Positions 45,114 to 55,830 of a DNA stretch of 64,000 nucleotides are shown here, one piece after another. The stretch is taken from assembly GCA_035771175.1 (NCBI GenBank), contig CM069605.1, positions 19,275,788 through 19,339,787 on the forward strand, given 5' to 3'. The notes under the pieces were generated by a model that worked only from the letters and a program-made list of their open reading frames with translations, did no database searches and was not told the DNA's origin. How positions within the stretch are numbered: the stretch's first letter is position 1; each line of letters begins with the position of its first letter. The DNA comes from Paratinospora sagittata. Lineage: Eukaryota; Streptophyta; Magnoliopsida; Ranunculales; Menispermaceae. The position numbers and the translations under genes are program-made.

Positions 45114-45375
45114 CACAACGGTTCTTCCTAATCCCGTAAAAGGAACATGGGTTCTTCCTCAGCCCGAAAAAAGGAAATCGGTTCATCCTGATCCCGTAAA
45201 AGGATAGGTGTGTCCTTACCCTTAAAAATGATAGGTTATCTCTCAGCCTTTAAAAGAGAACCGGTTCATCCTCATCCCGTAAAAGGATAGGTTATCTATT
45301 GCCTGTAAAAGATAAACGGTTCATCCTTAGCCCGTAAAAGAATAGGTTTGCCTTTAACTTGGGAAAAGGAAGTTG
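45114..45375 (+). repeat. Tandem repeat of about 35 bp near the 3' end of G1
   Basis: Seven or eight degenerate units built on GGTTCATCCTCATCCCGTAA followed by AAGGATAGG or a variant. The counterpart in G2 is at about 61163-61470. It lies after the TATA box, so in the R/U5 part. Confidence 0.8.
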
Positions 45376-45630
45376 TATCGGTTTGGTTCTCACCTGTAAG
45401 AGAATCCCTTAGTGATAAGGATAAAATCCTAACTGAGGAGGTTAAGTAGTGGATGTTGGCGCGGCCAAACTACTATAAATCATGTGTCTCACTTTTGCAT
45501 TTTAGTCTCTTCATTTAGTTCATCTATCCAATTCCAATACACTTATGTAAATCACTAAGTTATTGGAAGAAGTTTTTAAAATTGATCATTGCACCCAATT
45601 CACCTCCCTCTTGGGTGGACCAACACCGAG

Positions 45631-46284
45631 GACTTGGAGTAGTGTTGATGCAAGAGGGTCGTGTTGTGGCCTATGCCTCCCGACAATTGAAAGTTCATGA
45701 GGTATTAATCCTACACACGACCTAGAACTTGCTGCGGTAGTGTTTGCCTTAAAAATCTAGTGACATTAATTGTTCGGAGAAAGAGTTGAAGTATTCTCCG
45801 ACCACAAGAGCCTTCAATACATCTACACTCTGAAGGATCTAAATCTTCGACAATGATGGTGGCTCTAGTTCATCAAAGACTATGACTTCGAACTTAAATA
45901 TCATCTGGGTAAAGCCAATGTAGTGGTCGATGCCTCCAGTAAGAAATCATATGTCTCTGCCTGTATGGTGAACTTCGAGATGGGCAAGTTGTTCTATGAC
46001 CTCGAGAATTTCGATTTACAGCTCCGAGATGGTGAAAATCCCATTAGACTTGCTCAACTATCCACCCATTCCGAACTCGTACGAAGAATATCCATCGCGC
46101 AAGCCAATGACAATGAGCTTATGAAGATGAAGGAGCTAATTTTACAAGACAAAGCTCTGCACCATTGGTCCCTCACTTCCGATGGTGTGATGCTTTACAA
46201 TAAAAGATTGTGTATAGCACAAGACCCAGACCTTTAGCGTGAAGTAATGATCGAATGTCATAAAACTAAATTCACCATGCACCC
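45631..46284 (+). pseudogene. RNase H (rest) and start of integrase, element F
   Basis: It resumes GLGVVLMQEGRVVAYASRQLK after G1. HDLELAAVVFALK keeps the catalytic Glu (in contrast to A). FSDHKSLQYIYTLKDLNLRQ, YDFELKYHLGKANVVVDAS and LLYDLENF-like linker residues follow, then the pre-integrase stretch WSLTSDGVMLYNKRLCIAQD and CHKTKFTMHP, which is part of the integrase zinc finger. Stops at about 45761 and 46237 among others. It ends where Athila D inserted (46285). Confidence 0.88.
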
Positions 46285-47788
46285 TAATCATGAATATTTT
46301 GTATCGCAAGCGTACGATAGTCAAGTTATAAAACTGAGGTGAGTCGGGTTATCATCCTCAGGGAAAAGTCATTTTACTAAAATTAAAGCCCAAAACTACT
46401 ATGATATTAATATTATTTAGGTGATCAAAATGGGTGAGTTTATGCCCTGAATATAATTTAAACAAATTATAACGAATTAATGCAAAATTAAATGGAAACA
46501 GATATAAATAATGAATGAAAATTCTAGAGGAGTGAAATCATTATGTTTTACTTTAAGGGTTTCAAAAGGGTTTGTTATTGATTTAGTTCATAAATTTATA
46601 AATTATGAATCCTATCCCAATCGAATACCTCTCTCGAGCGTCAATTTGAAAATCTACACTTAACCTATTAATTCCCTCTCTCAAGTGTAAACTAACAAGT
46701 CAAGCATGCCTTAATATTTGTGATTCATGTTATCTTATTTCAAAGGATTTCGTAGGTCTCTCGTCTCAATACTACTAACCTAGGTCACAAATTCCCAGAT
46801 CTGATTTGATAACACCTCTCTCGAGTGTAAGAAATCAAATCTAACTTCATTCAATTAGTAGCCAGCAAATTGAAGGCATTAAGCATATGGAATTGCAAAT
46901 AAATTAATAAATCAATTCAATAACATAGAAATAAGCATTAACCCATAAAATCAAACATAAATCATTCAAACCTCTAGATCAAGAACTTAGCTCATATTCA
47001 TGTTCATGGATACAAGATGAAATACCAATAAAACAATGGAATAAAACATTTCAAGATATAGGAAAGTGAAATCAAAGGTTCGAATCCTCCTATGACGGTA
47101 GCATAATCTTCTCCCTATCCTTGGTTCCTTCAAGCCTCCAAATGCTCTTCTTCTTTTCTTCCCTCCTTTTTCACACCCTAAACCCAATTCTCTACTTTGA
47201 TCATCCCCAATTAAATCCCTAAATTGTAGTTTACACTTAAGTGGCCCAAAAGACCAAAATGGGTATGAAAACTCGCTCAAAAAATGAAGTCCCAAAATTC
47301 TGCGAACACCGACGTCGCGGTGCCTTCCCACGGGTTTTCAGCACCCCTTCTTTGAATCTAGGCACCGCGGCGCCCACCCGCGAGTTTTTGTGGTGCTGAT
47401 TTGTGGACTTAGCCGATTTTTCCACTTTTTTTGCACACTTCTTGCACATGTTCTTGACTTCTTTTGAACACCATTTGAACCTTGTTTCAACCCACTTTTA
47501 AGATCTTTATTTACCTACAAAACAAAGTATAAACGAATGTAAATTCTATGCAATTAATCAATGTATTAATTAAAATGCAATGTACTCAAACATGTGACTT
47601 CTTTGATATTAACATGTATCAAAAGTCATTTATTCATGATAAAAACACATAAAAACCTAAAATAAAACCTAAATGCGTCTAAAACAACTAAATATACTAA
47701 TCATGTAAAGGCACCTAAAAATTAACTAAATGAACTCAAAAATCTATCAAATTAACATACAAACTAACTACTAAAACTCAACTTATCA
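46285..47788 (-). repeat. Element D 3' LTR (1,504 bp)
   Basis: Very similar to 52505-54001. The plus-strand start TAATCATGAATATTTTG corresponds to TGATCATGAA in the other copy (one mutation at the end base), and it ends CAACTTATCA. It contains three CCTCTCTCGAGTG-type words (46628, 46674, 46815) and two GC-rich modules (about 47303-47330 and 47358-47390). Confidence 0.92.
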
Positions 47789-47803
47789 AATTCCCCCAAA
47801 CTT
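47789..47803 (-). other. Polypurine tract of element D
   Basis: Minus-strand AAGTTTGGGGGAATT directly before the LTR start TGATAAGTTGAG, the canonical Athila arrangement. Confidence 0.93.
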
Positions 47804-49386
47804 AAACTTTGATTGTCCAGAGCAAAGAGAAAAATGAAAGTTGATCGAACAAACTTCTCACATATTCCAAAATGAACAAAGATTTAGCTTGCAAAAATGA
47901 GTCTTCATGATCTCAAAGACAACATACATTCCCTACACAAAACTCAGGGAAAACTTCGAAAGTTCAAACTCGTTGTCTAGAATTTCAATCTACAGAGCAA
48001 TGCATTCTCTTCTATCCTCATTGACAAACAAGCCCAAGAAATCATTCACATGACCACTCATAAATTATACAGATCAATGCAAGCAAAATTAAAATATAAT
48101 CTCAACAAAACAAAACATGATCTTCATATGCTTGCTTTTCACACTTTTCTCCACTAATGTAGGACTCACACCAATTAAGATCAATAGGACTTTGTTAGTT
48201 TGTAATGTAAGGCTAAAGTTAAGGCTTTGATAACATAAGTAAAATGAAGCTCAATACACCCAAAATATCTTTTATATGTAGCACCTTTAAACATCTCATG
48301 CTTTACAAAATGAATCATCACATCACCCTTTATATTCCTCCAAACTTATTCAATTCACTCATTTATGAAGAATTGTACTTTTTCTTTTCATTATTTTTCT
48401 TCTTCATCTTTCTTTTTCTTTTTTTTCGCATATTTTGAACCATTTAGATCTTTTCTCATCACCTTCACATACATTCTCATTCCATAACACATTTACACAT
48501 AAATTCCCATGCAAACGACCCAAACCATTATAATTCATCTATTTCAAAGAGTTACGGGTGCAAGGGTGAAAAATAGGGGAATATCAATCAAAGGCCTTAG
48601 CTAATCATTGTAGGTGCCGAAGAACAGTATATAAGGCTCACAATTGGGTAACTAGGGGTAATACACAGTGAGTTGGGTTTTATATCTCAAACTGTCCAAA
48701 AATAGCCTAAATCATATCTCTCATGGTGTTATTCTTAAGATTTCGCCTCAAGAAGTGACCAAACAAGTTCTAGAGTTCAGTTTGAAAGGTGAGATTCTAT
48801 GAAGCTTAACTTGCAAAATCTCAATTTAAATAGCAAGTGGAACTCATGATCATAATTTTATACTTAGAAGTCAACAAAAATTTTCAATAAACATGGCAAA
48901 GCAAATCAAGCACACAGACTTAAGAGTACTTTCTAATTTTCCACAAATCATGTTCAAAACCAAGTGCTAGCCTTTTCGTAGATCTCAAACATACAAGATC
49001 AAATCACATCAAAGTTCATAAGGGAATATGGATTTATTCATGATCAAAACTTAAAAATTTAAATTTTCAAAAAAGAAATATAAAAAAAATGCACTCAACT
49101 TTTTCACTAAGACATAGAATTCAAACTCTCCCCCAAACTTAAACTAAGCATTGTCCTCAATGCAAAACAACTACAAAGCAAAATTAAGAGATAAAAGATA
49201 ACGAAACTCCCCTAAACCACTTGGGTAGAGGCTTCCACAATGATTCTCTTTCTCTTGTATTGATGAGGACTTCCAAATTTGAATGAGTACCTAGGGAATG
49301 ACATAAAGAGATGCCATTAGCGAAAAGTAAAAACTCAACTTCAATACTACAATGACTAGAAATAAACAAAAGTATAAACAAAACCA
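47804..49386. other. Element D 3' non-coding region
   Basis: About 1.6 kb without a coherent ORF on the minus strand. An envelope-like ORF, which some Athila elements have here, is not visible. It holds an internal polypurine tract with its neighbour AATTGAGGACAATGC-type word at 49126-49161 (minus), matched by element B at 30213-30250. Confidence 0.7.
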
Positions 49387-49434
49387 GTTGGGTTGCCTCT
49401 CGACAAGCGCTTATTTATAGTCATTAGCTAGACT
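49387..49434 (-). other. Athila-type post-coding conserved block, element D
   Basis: Minus strand: GTCTAGCTAATGACTATAAA, then TAAGCGCTTGTCGAGAGGCA and ACCCAAC. Counterpart of 29917-29963 and 62164-62210. Confidence 0.8.
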
Positions 49435-49448
49435 TTCTCTTCTTTTGC

Positions 49449-49797
49449 TCATGGCGGTTCATAGTAGAAGAACATCTCCTCCTTCTGGTTGGCTTGGCGA
49501 AAACAGTGCATCTTTTGACTGCATTTATCACATGCTTCCACAAAGATCTCCACATCTTCAAACAAAGTAGGCCAATCGAAACCATCTTGAAGGGCCTTTA
49601 AACCTGTCCTTGTTGCACTCAAATGTTCGCCACAACATGAAGCATGATAGTCATGAAGAATCTGTAGTGCTTCTTTTTCAAGCAAACTTTGCATGGTAGC
49701 TTGATTTTTGCTTCCTTGAAAGAACAATGGATCATCCCATTTATAAAACTTGTCATCAAGAAAAACCTGTTGCTTCCCAAAATGGGATGTTCCCTCT
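49449..49797 (-). pseudogene. Integrase zinc-finger fragment, element D
   Basis: LEKEALQILHDYHASCCGEH, then LKALQDGFDWPTLFEDVEIF and VEACDKCSQK show the HHCC zinc-binding domain of an Athila integrase (first His pair in ILHDYH...GEH, Cys pair in CDKCSQ). The catalytic core is gone: the frame runs to YYEPP and stops (49449), just before the conserved block. Upstream it connects through LDDKFYKWDDPLFF, the usual end of RNase H/linker, to the protease region, so RT and RNase H were deleted. Confidence 0.85.
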
Positions 49798-50633
49798 TAC
49801 AACACACCATTCCAAGGAGAACTCAAAGGTGCAAGAGCTACACTTTTCATATCTTCTAACTTGAGTTTAGGAGCTTCATCAACAGAGCTCACAAATGGCA
49901 ACTCAAAATGCTTCTTCTCCTCAATTTTCACTAATTTTTCAGAACTTGGTTGACCAATGTCTCCCTCCAAAGTACTTGTCACCATCATGCTCTCTTGAAC
50001 ATTACTCTCCATTACCTCAACTCAATGACAAACGCTCTTCTCTTCTTGAAGCTTTGGAGACTTGTAAATGTCAAACTTGACTTCTTCATCATTCACTCTC
50101 AATGTGAGTGCTCCTCCCTCAACATCTGTCAAAGCTCTCCCTGTGGCGAGGAATGGTCTCCAAAAGATGAGTGGTAACTCTTCGTCCTCCTCTATGTCCA
50201 ACACCACAAAGTCCACAGGAAATATAAATTTATCCACTTTGACTTGCACATCTTCAACAAGGCCCCATGGATATGTGATTGAACGGTCTGCTAGTTGAAG
50301 GGATATAGTGGTGGGCTTCACCTCTACTAATCCAAGCTTCCTGAAAATAGCCAAGGGCATCAAATTAATGATTGCACTAAGATCACATAAAACACTATCA
50401 AAAAAAGATGGACCAATAACACAGGGAATAGAAAAACTCCCTTGATCTTTGAGCTTTTGGGGCAACTTCTTCTGCAGAATAACACTGCACTCCTCAGTGA
50501 GTTTGACAGTTTCAAACTCCTCCAGCTTCCTCTTCTTAGACATCACATCCTTCATGAACTTGACATAGTTGGGCATCTGCTCCAAAACAACTGCAAAAGG
50601 AATGTTGATGTGAATCTTGTTAAAAATATTCAA
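49798..50633 (-). pseudogene. Aspartic protease region, element D
   Basis: NIFNKIHINIPFAVVLEQMP, KFMKDVMSKKRKLEEFETV, FSIPCVIG, then the active-site stretch CDLSAIINLMPLAIFRKLGL, where the family normally has CDLGASINLMP. The Gly of the triad is Ser, so the enzyme is dead. QLADRSITYPWGLVEDVQVK, FPVDFVVLDIEEDEELPLI and RPFLATGRALTDV follow. An acidic tail (50012-49797) leads into the integrase fragment. It would process the D polyprotein. Confidence 0.9.
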
Positions 50634-50699
50634 AAATTTTGTAAACTATATTCATCAAGCTTTTGTTTTGCAAATCTTTGAGGGTAAAGAATGAGGGTT

Positions 50700-52290
50700 T
50701 TTAGGATAGGGGGATTATCCGGGAATGTGATGTGACCCGGAACAAAGTCCCTCTTTGTAGCCTCTTGTCTTTTGTCACTGGTAACCCCATTGCCTTATTG
50801 TGCCACTTCCTCTTGAACTTCTTTTTCAACCTCTTCTTGAGCTTGTGAATATGATGGAATAGATGGTCAAGAAGGAAATGAACTCGGCTTGACCTTGTTC
50901 GGTAAAGGAGAACTCTCAACTTCTTTGCCACACCTTACTTTGGTAGCCATGCACCTCTCTTTTGGATTCACTTTTGTATTGCTTGGGAAGGAATTTTATT
51001 GATGTTGTTGGGCACCAATGGCTGAGGCAACTTGTCCCATTTGAACTTCCGAATTCTTAACAGAGGCACCCAAGTTGCTCACTTGAGTTATCACTTGCCT
51101 CATGGAACTCATTTGATTAGCCATGTGAGCCGCCAACTCATCCAACTTTGTTTCATTTTAGATAAACCTCTTGTTTGAATCATTCAAAAAAATGGTCATT
51201 GAATCTTCCAGACTTGATTTCTTTTCTTGGAATTGATTTTGAGACCCCGGTGGTTGTAACACATTTCTATTATTAGAGTAGGAAAAATTTTCATGATTCC
51301 TAACCGCGGGGATGGTACTGATTTAGCACTTGAGTGCCACTTTGGTTTCCTCTGTAGTTGTCTTGCTTGCCTTTATAGTCGTACAATTTGTTCTTCACAA
51401 ACTGTACCTGCTCTTCTTGACCACCAAAACCTTAAGGAATTGAACTTGCTACTACAATGGATGCTATGGAAGATGAAGGTGAAGGATTTCCTAGGAGAGA
51501 AGAAAACAAAGTTGTCATTTGGTGTTGCATTGAAGACATTTGAGCTGATAAAGTTGTCATTTGACCCACTTCATGCAATCCGACCACTCTTTTTGTTGGA
51601 GCCCTTTCATTTGAGTGTTCATAAGAGTTGGAAGCCATATCTTCTATCAACATGAGGGCTTCATCTGTTGTCTTTCCCATAAGAGTACAACTAGCTGCAG
51701 CATCAACTAATGACCTTGTAGATATGGTCATGGCATTGTAAAACATTTGAATCTGCAACCACTCTTGCTACCCATGCTGTGGACATCTTCTCAGTAGGTC
51801 TTTAAATCTTTACCAAGTCTTATATAAAGATTCAGACTCTAATTGTCTAAATTGACTGATCTCTTCTCTCAGTTCTGATATACTTGCAGGTGTGAATAAA
51901 CTTTTGGAGCATTTCTTCCCATGTAGTAATGCTCCCTGGTAGTAGAGATTGGAGCCATGATTTTGCTTTGTCCCTTAATGAAAACGGGAACAATCTCAGT
52001 TTTATTTGCTCTTCTAGGACCTCGTTTATCTTCATTGTATCACACATCTCCAAGAAAGTGTTGATGTGGACCGTTGGATCTTCTTGAGGTACTCTGCCAA
52101 ACTATTGTTGTTGTACCATTGGAATCAAAGAAGGCTTCAACTTAAAGTTGTTAGCATTGATTGGCAGCCTTGCAATCCCAGAGTAGTTATTGTTGACCAC
52201 TGGCTTGAAGTAATCCCTCGAAGGCAACTGGTTGTTCCCTTCAACTATGGTTTCTTCTTGTGCTACTGCTCTTCTATCTCTTCTCAATCT
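50700..52290 (-). pseudogene. gag, element D
   Basis: NNFKLKPSLIPMVQQQ, a stop, FGRVPQEDPTVHINTFLEMC, then LRLFPFSLRDKAKSWLQSLL and GSITTWEEMLQKFI: the Athila capsid core. After a frameshift: FYNAMTISTRSLVDAAA, KTTDEALMLIEDMASNSYE, APTKRVVGLHEVGQMTTL. The last 700 bp (51430-50700) are heavily shifted with only scraps recognisable. It would form the virus-like particle. Confidence 0.85.
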
Positions 52291-52480
52291 ACCACAGGTT
52301 CACTCAATCTCAGGATCAAAAGGGTACAATTTCAACACTTCTCACTCTTCGCATGAACCAGCGAAACCTAACACGAAAAAGAGAAAGAATAACTCAAAAA
52401 AAATAACAAACAAAAATAATACCTAAATTAAGATCAAAATCAATTTGCAATGGTATTAATAAAAGTAAAATTGACATTGT

Positions 52481-52498
52481 TCCCCGGCAACGGCGCCA
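52481..52498 (-). other. Primer binding site (tRNA-Asp), element D
   Basis: Plus-strand TCCCCGGCAACGGCGCCA is the exact 3' end of plant tRNA-Asp without discriminator ambiguity; on the minus strand it is TGGCGCCGTTGCCGGGGA. Six bases from the LTR edge (52505). Confidence 0.95.
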
Positions 52499-52504
52499 AA
52501 AACT

Positions 52505-54001
52505 TGATCATGAATATTTTGTATCGCAAGTGTACAATAGTCAAGTTATAAAACCGAGGTGAGTCGGGTTATCGTCCCCAGGGAAAAGTAATTTTACTAA
52601 AATTAATGCCCAAAACTACTATGATATTAATATTATCTAGGTGATCAAAATGGGTGATTTTATGTGCTGAAAATAATTTAAACAAATTATAACGAATAAT
52701 GCAAAATTAAATGGAAACAGGTATAAATCAATGAATAAAAATTATAGAGGAGGGAAATCATTATGTTTTACTTTAAGGGTTTCAAAAGGGTTTGTCATTG
52801 ATTTAGTTAATAAATTTATAAATCATGAATCCTATCCCAATCGAATACCTCTCTTGAGCGTCAATTTGAAAATCTACACTTAACTTATTAATTCCCTCTC
52901 TCGAGTGTAAACTAACAAGTCAAGCATGCCTTAATATTTGTGATTCATGTTATCTTATTTCAAAGGATTTCGTAGGTCTCTCGACTCAATACTACTAGCC
53001 TAGGTCGCAAATTCCCATATCTGATTTGATAACACCTCTCTCGAGTGTAAGAAATCAAATCTAACTTCATTCAATTAGTGGCCAGCAAATTGAAGGCATT
53101 ATGCATATGGAATTGCAAATAAATTCATAAATCAATTCAATAACATAGAAATAAGCATTAACCCATAAAATCAAACATAAATTATTCAAACCTCTAGATC
53201 AAGAACTTAGCTCATATTCATGTTCATGGATACAAGATGAAAAAGAAATAAAATAATGGAATAAAACATTTCAAGATATAGGAAAGTGAAATCAAAGGTT
53301 CGAATCCCCCTTTGATGGTAGCTTAATCTTCTCCTTGTCCTTGGTTCCTTCAAGCCTCCAATGCTCTTCTTCTTTTGTTGCCTCCTTTTTCACACACTAA
53401 ACCTAATTCTCTACTTTGATCATCCTCAATTAAAACCCTAAATCGTATTTTACACTTAAGTGGGGCAAAATACCAAAATGGGTTTGAAAACTTGCTCAAT
53501 AAATGAAGTCCCAAAATTCTACGAACACCGGCGCCGCGGCGCCCACCCACGTGTTTTCAGCACCCCTTCTTTGCATGTGGGCAGCGCCCACCCATGAGTT
53601 TTTGTTGTGTTGATTTGTGGACAGCCAATTTTTCCACTTTTTTTTCACACTTCTTGCACATGTTCTTGACTTCTTTTGAACACCATTTGAACCTTGTTTC
53701 AACCCACTTTAAGCTCTTTATTTACCTACAAAACAAAGTATAAACGAATGTAAATTCTATGCAATTAATCAAAGAATTAATTAAAATGCAATGTACTCAA
53801 AACATGCGACTTCTTTGATATTAACATGTATCAAAAAGTCATTTTTTCATGATAAAAACCTATAAAAACCTAAAATAAAACCTAAATGCATCTAAAACAA
53901 CTAAATATACTAATCATGTAAAAACACCTAAAAACTAACTAAATCAACCCAAAAATCAATCAAATTAACATTCAAACTAACTACTAAAACTCAACTTATC
54001 A
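52505..54001 (-). repeat. Element D 5' LTR (1,497 bp)
   Basis: TGATCATGAATATTTTG to CAACTTATCA. Same repeats as the 3' LTR. The GC-rich module here is the better preserved palindrome (ACACCGGCGCCGCGGCGCCC at about 53525-53544), while the second copy near 53580-53600 is shorter. Confidence 0.93.
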
Positions 54002-54439
54002 CACCTCAGAGGAGACAAAATGTACAAGGACATGAAGAGACAATTTTGGTTTAATAGAATGAAAAAGGCCATAACGGAGTTCGTGGCAAAGTGCCTTGCT
54101 TGTAAGAAAGTCAAGGTTGGTTGCAGACTTCCCTCAGGTCTGCTGCAACCACTTCCCATAGGTGAATGGAAGTGGGACAACGTTGCCGCGAACTTTGTGT
54201 CCGTTTTACCCAAAACTGCCTAGGGTCAGGACACTGTGTAGGTGATCATCGACAGACTTGCTAAAATCGCACATTTTATACAAATTAAGTCTATCGACAC
54301 CCCAACCAAGTTTGCCAAAATTTATGAATGTGAGATCATTAGACTGCATGGGATCCCTCTCACCATTGTCTGCGCTCGATACCCAAGTTCACATCGAAGT
54401 TTTGGCAAAGCTTTCACTCAAGACTAGGAACAAAAATTT
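54002..54439 (+). pseudogene. Integrase, element F (second part)
   Basis: HLRGDKMYKDMKRQFWFNRM, then FVAKCLACKKVK (second half of the zinc finger), PLPIGEWKWDNVAANFVSVL, a stop, VIIDRLAKIAHFIQIKS (first catalytic Asp), YECEIIRLHGIPLTIVCARY (the Asp of the usual SDRD motif is lost: CARYPS) and FGKAF/SLKTRNKNF. It is cut at 54439 by the LTR of Athila E, so the Glu and C-terminal parts are missing from the window. Confidence 0.9.
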
Positions 54440-55830
54440 TGATGAGTACGACTATTAAGCAGTAATTTAGACATGTTTTAGGAAGGTTTTATAGGTGTTT
54501 TAGGACATTTCATGCATTAGTTTGATGTGTTTATGTTAGTTTTGATGCACTTGTTAGTTTAGGAATAATTTGGTTTTTCATGCATTATTTCGATTTATTA
54601 GTTTATAAGCTGGTTCATTTTATGTTTTAAGTGTGATACTTACTTGTTTGAGGTTGTTTTGTAGGTGTTTTGATGCATGTAAGTGAGCATGGATGATGGA
54701 AATAACATACAAGAAGCCTACAAGTCAAGGAAGATGAAAAATTGGCCAAGTCCACAAGCAAAAAGGAGAAAAAATCAGAATTTGCTAGAAATTATAAAGT
54801 TGGGCGATCATGGAGATTTGGCGATATCTTGGGCTATACAACTCCAAATTTGATGCTGTTTTTTTCTACTTCTTCCTTACTTCAAGGAAAACATCAAGAA
54901 AGGATTTTGAGGCATAACAGAGAGGAGAAAAAGCTGAAAAAATTAGGATTGAAGACTACAAGATCGCAAGTTGGAGAAAAATAGCAGGTGTTTTTTTGGT
55001 TTATCGTATTTGAAGTGGGACTTTCTATTTTTGATTCTTTACAACTTGGGGACTTAAAAGCATCATTTTTTAGGATTTTCAGAGGAAAATAGAGGAGAGA
55101 ACAAGGGAAGACGGCTAGAACGAAGCAGAGAAGAAGAGATTGAAGTTGGAGACAACCAAGAGATATTCAATTCCAAAAAGTTCTAGTTAGTTATTTTTAT
55201 GTTGATATTCAAGTTTATAACAATGTTTTATGTTTTTATCTTCCAAGTTATGAACTCATTTAGTTTTCTAGAGGATAGATGGATCCTATACTAGATTCTA
55301 TGTTTTAAGTTTAATTTTATGTTTATTATTCATTGAATCTTCATAGTTTATTTATATTTCCCATTGCTTAATGCTTTTAATCTCTTGATCACAGATTGAA
55401 TGATATTAGACTTGGGGGGTGGTAGTTGAGAGAGGATTCCTTGGGTTGGAACAAGAAAATTATAACCTAAGATCATCATAAAATCGAGAGATTTATGATA
55501 TATTTTGAAGTTGTAGGAAGAATCACAAAACCTAATGAGTTGCTAGGGTTTTGGTTTTTATCAAGACATCGAAATCAAGCTTTGGTGATGTGTTCTAGTT
55601 CGGCACTCGAGAGAGGGAATTAGGGACCTTAGGATTCTTGACTTATAAACTAGAAGAAGATATTGAAAATAGACATTGTTAATCTACGTAGGTGATGGTT
55701 GGGTGAAGTTAAACCCCAAGACTTTTCTTTATTGGTATCTATCCATTATTTAATTTCTTATATATTTACTTTTATTTAATTGTTTAAATTACCTGAATTT
55801 TACATCTTGATTGTTTAGATAAAGTTAATA

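Larger units (their letters stand above)
42932..45625 (+). mobile_element. G1: solo LTR of a SIRE-like copia element (2,694 bp)
   Basis: TGTTAACC to GGACCAACA, inserted in the RNase H of F. Target duplication CCAAG (42927-42931) / CCGAG (45626-45630), one mismatch. Removing it rejoins DA-stop-LQ with GLGVVLMQEG. It carries an array of short hairpin modules (about 43551-44225), a TATA box CTATAAATA (44397-44405), and a tandem repeat of about 35 bp (45114-45375). The end AATTCACCTCCCTCTTGGGT fits SIRE/Sireviral LTR ends. No coding region. Confidence 0.9.
46285..54001 (-). mobile_element. Element D: Athila-like Ty3/gypsy element with both LTRs (7,717 bp)
   Basis: LTRs 46285-47788 and 52505-54001, a perfect tRNA-Asp primer site (52481-52498), gag, protease, an integrase zinc-finger fragment, the Athila-type block (49387-49434) and a canonical polypurine tract. 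Target duplication CACCC (46280-46284) / CACCT (54002-54006) in the F integrase; removing D rejoins TMHP with RGDKMYKDMKRQFW. Reverse transcriptase, RNase H and the integrase core are absent, so D could not have moved by itself in this form unless helped. Confidence 0.92.
40318..54439 (+). mobile_element. Element F: chromovirus (Ty3/gypsy), plus strand, internal region only
   Basis: gag, zinc knuckle, protease, RT, RNase H and integrase appear in order, in several frames with many stops. LTRs are not seen: the left end stops at the X4 LTR (40317), and the right end is cut by Athila E inside the integrase (54440). Copia solo LTR G1 and Athila element D are inserted in its RNase H and integrase. 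Removing those insertions rejoins the coding sequence exactly at their target duplications. It is the oldest layer of this part of the window. Confidence 0.88.

Noticed and set aside
51293..51655. Plus-strand ORF of 120 aa
   Set aside because: Antisense to the gag of element D.
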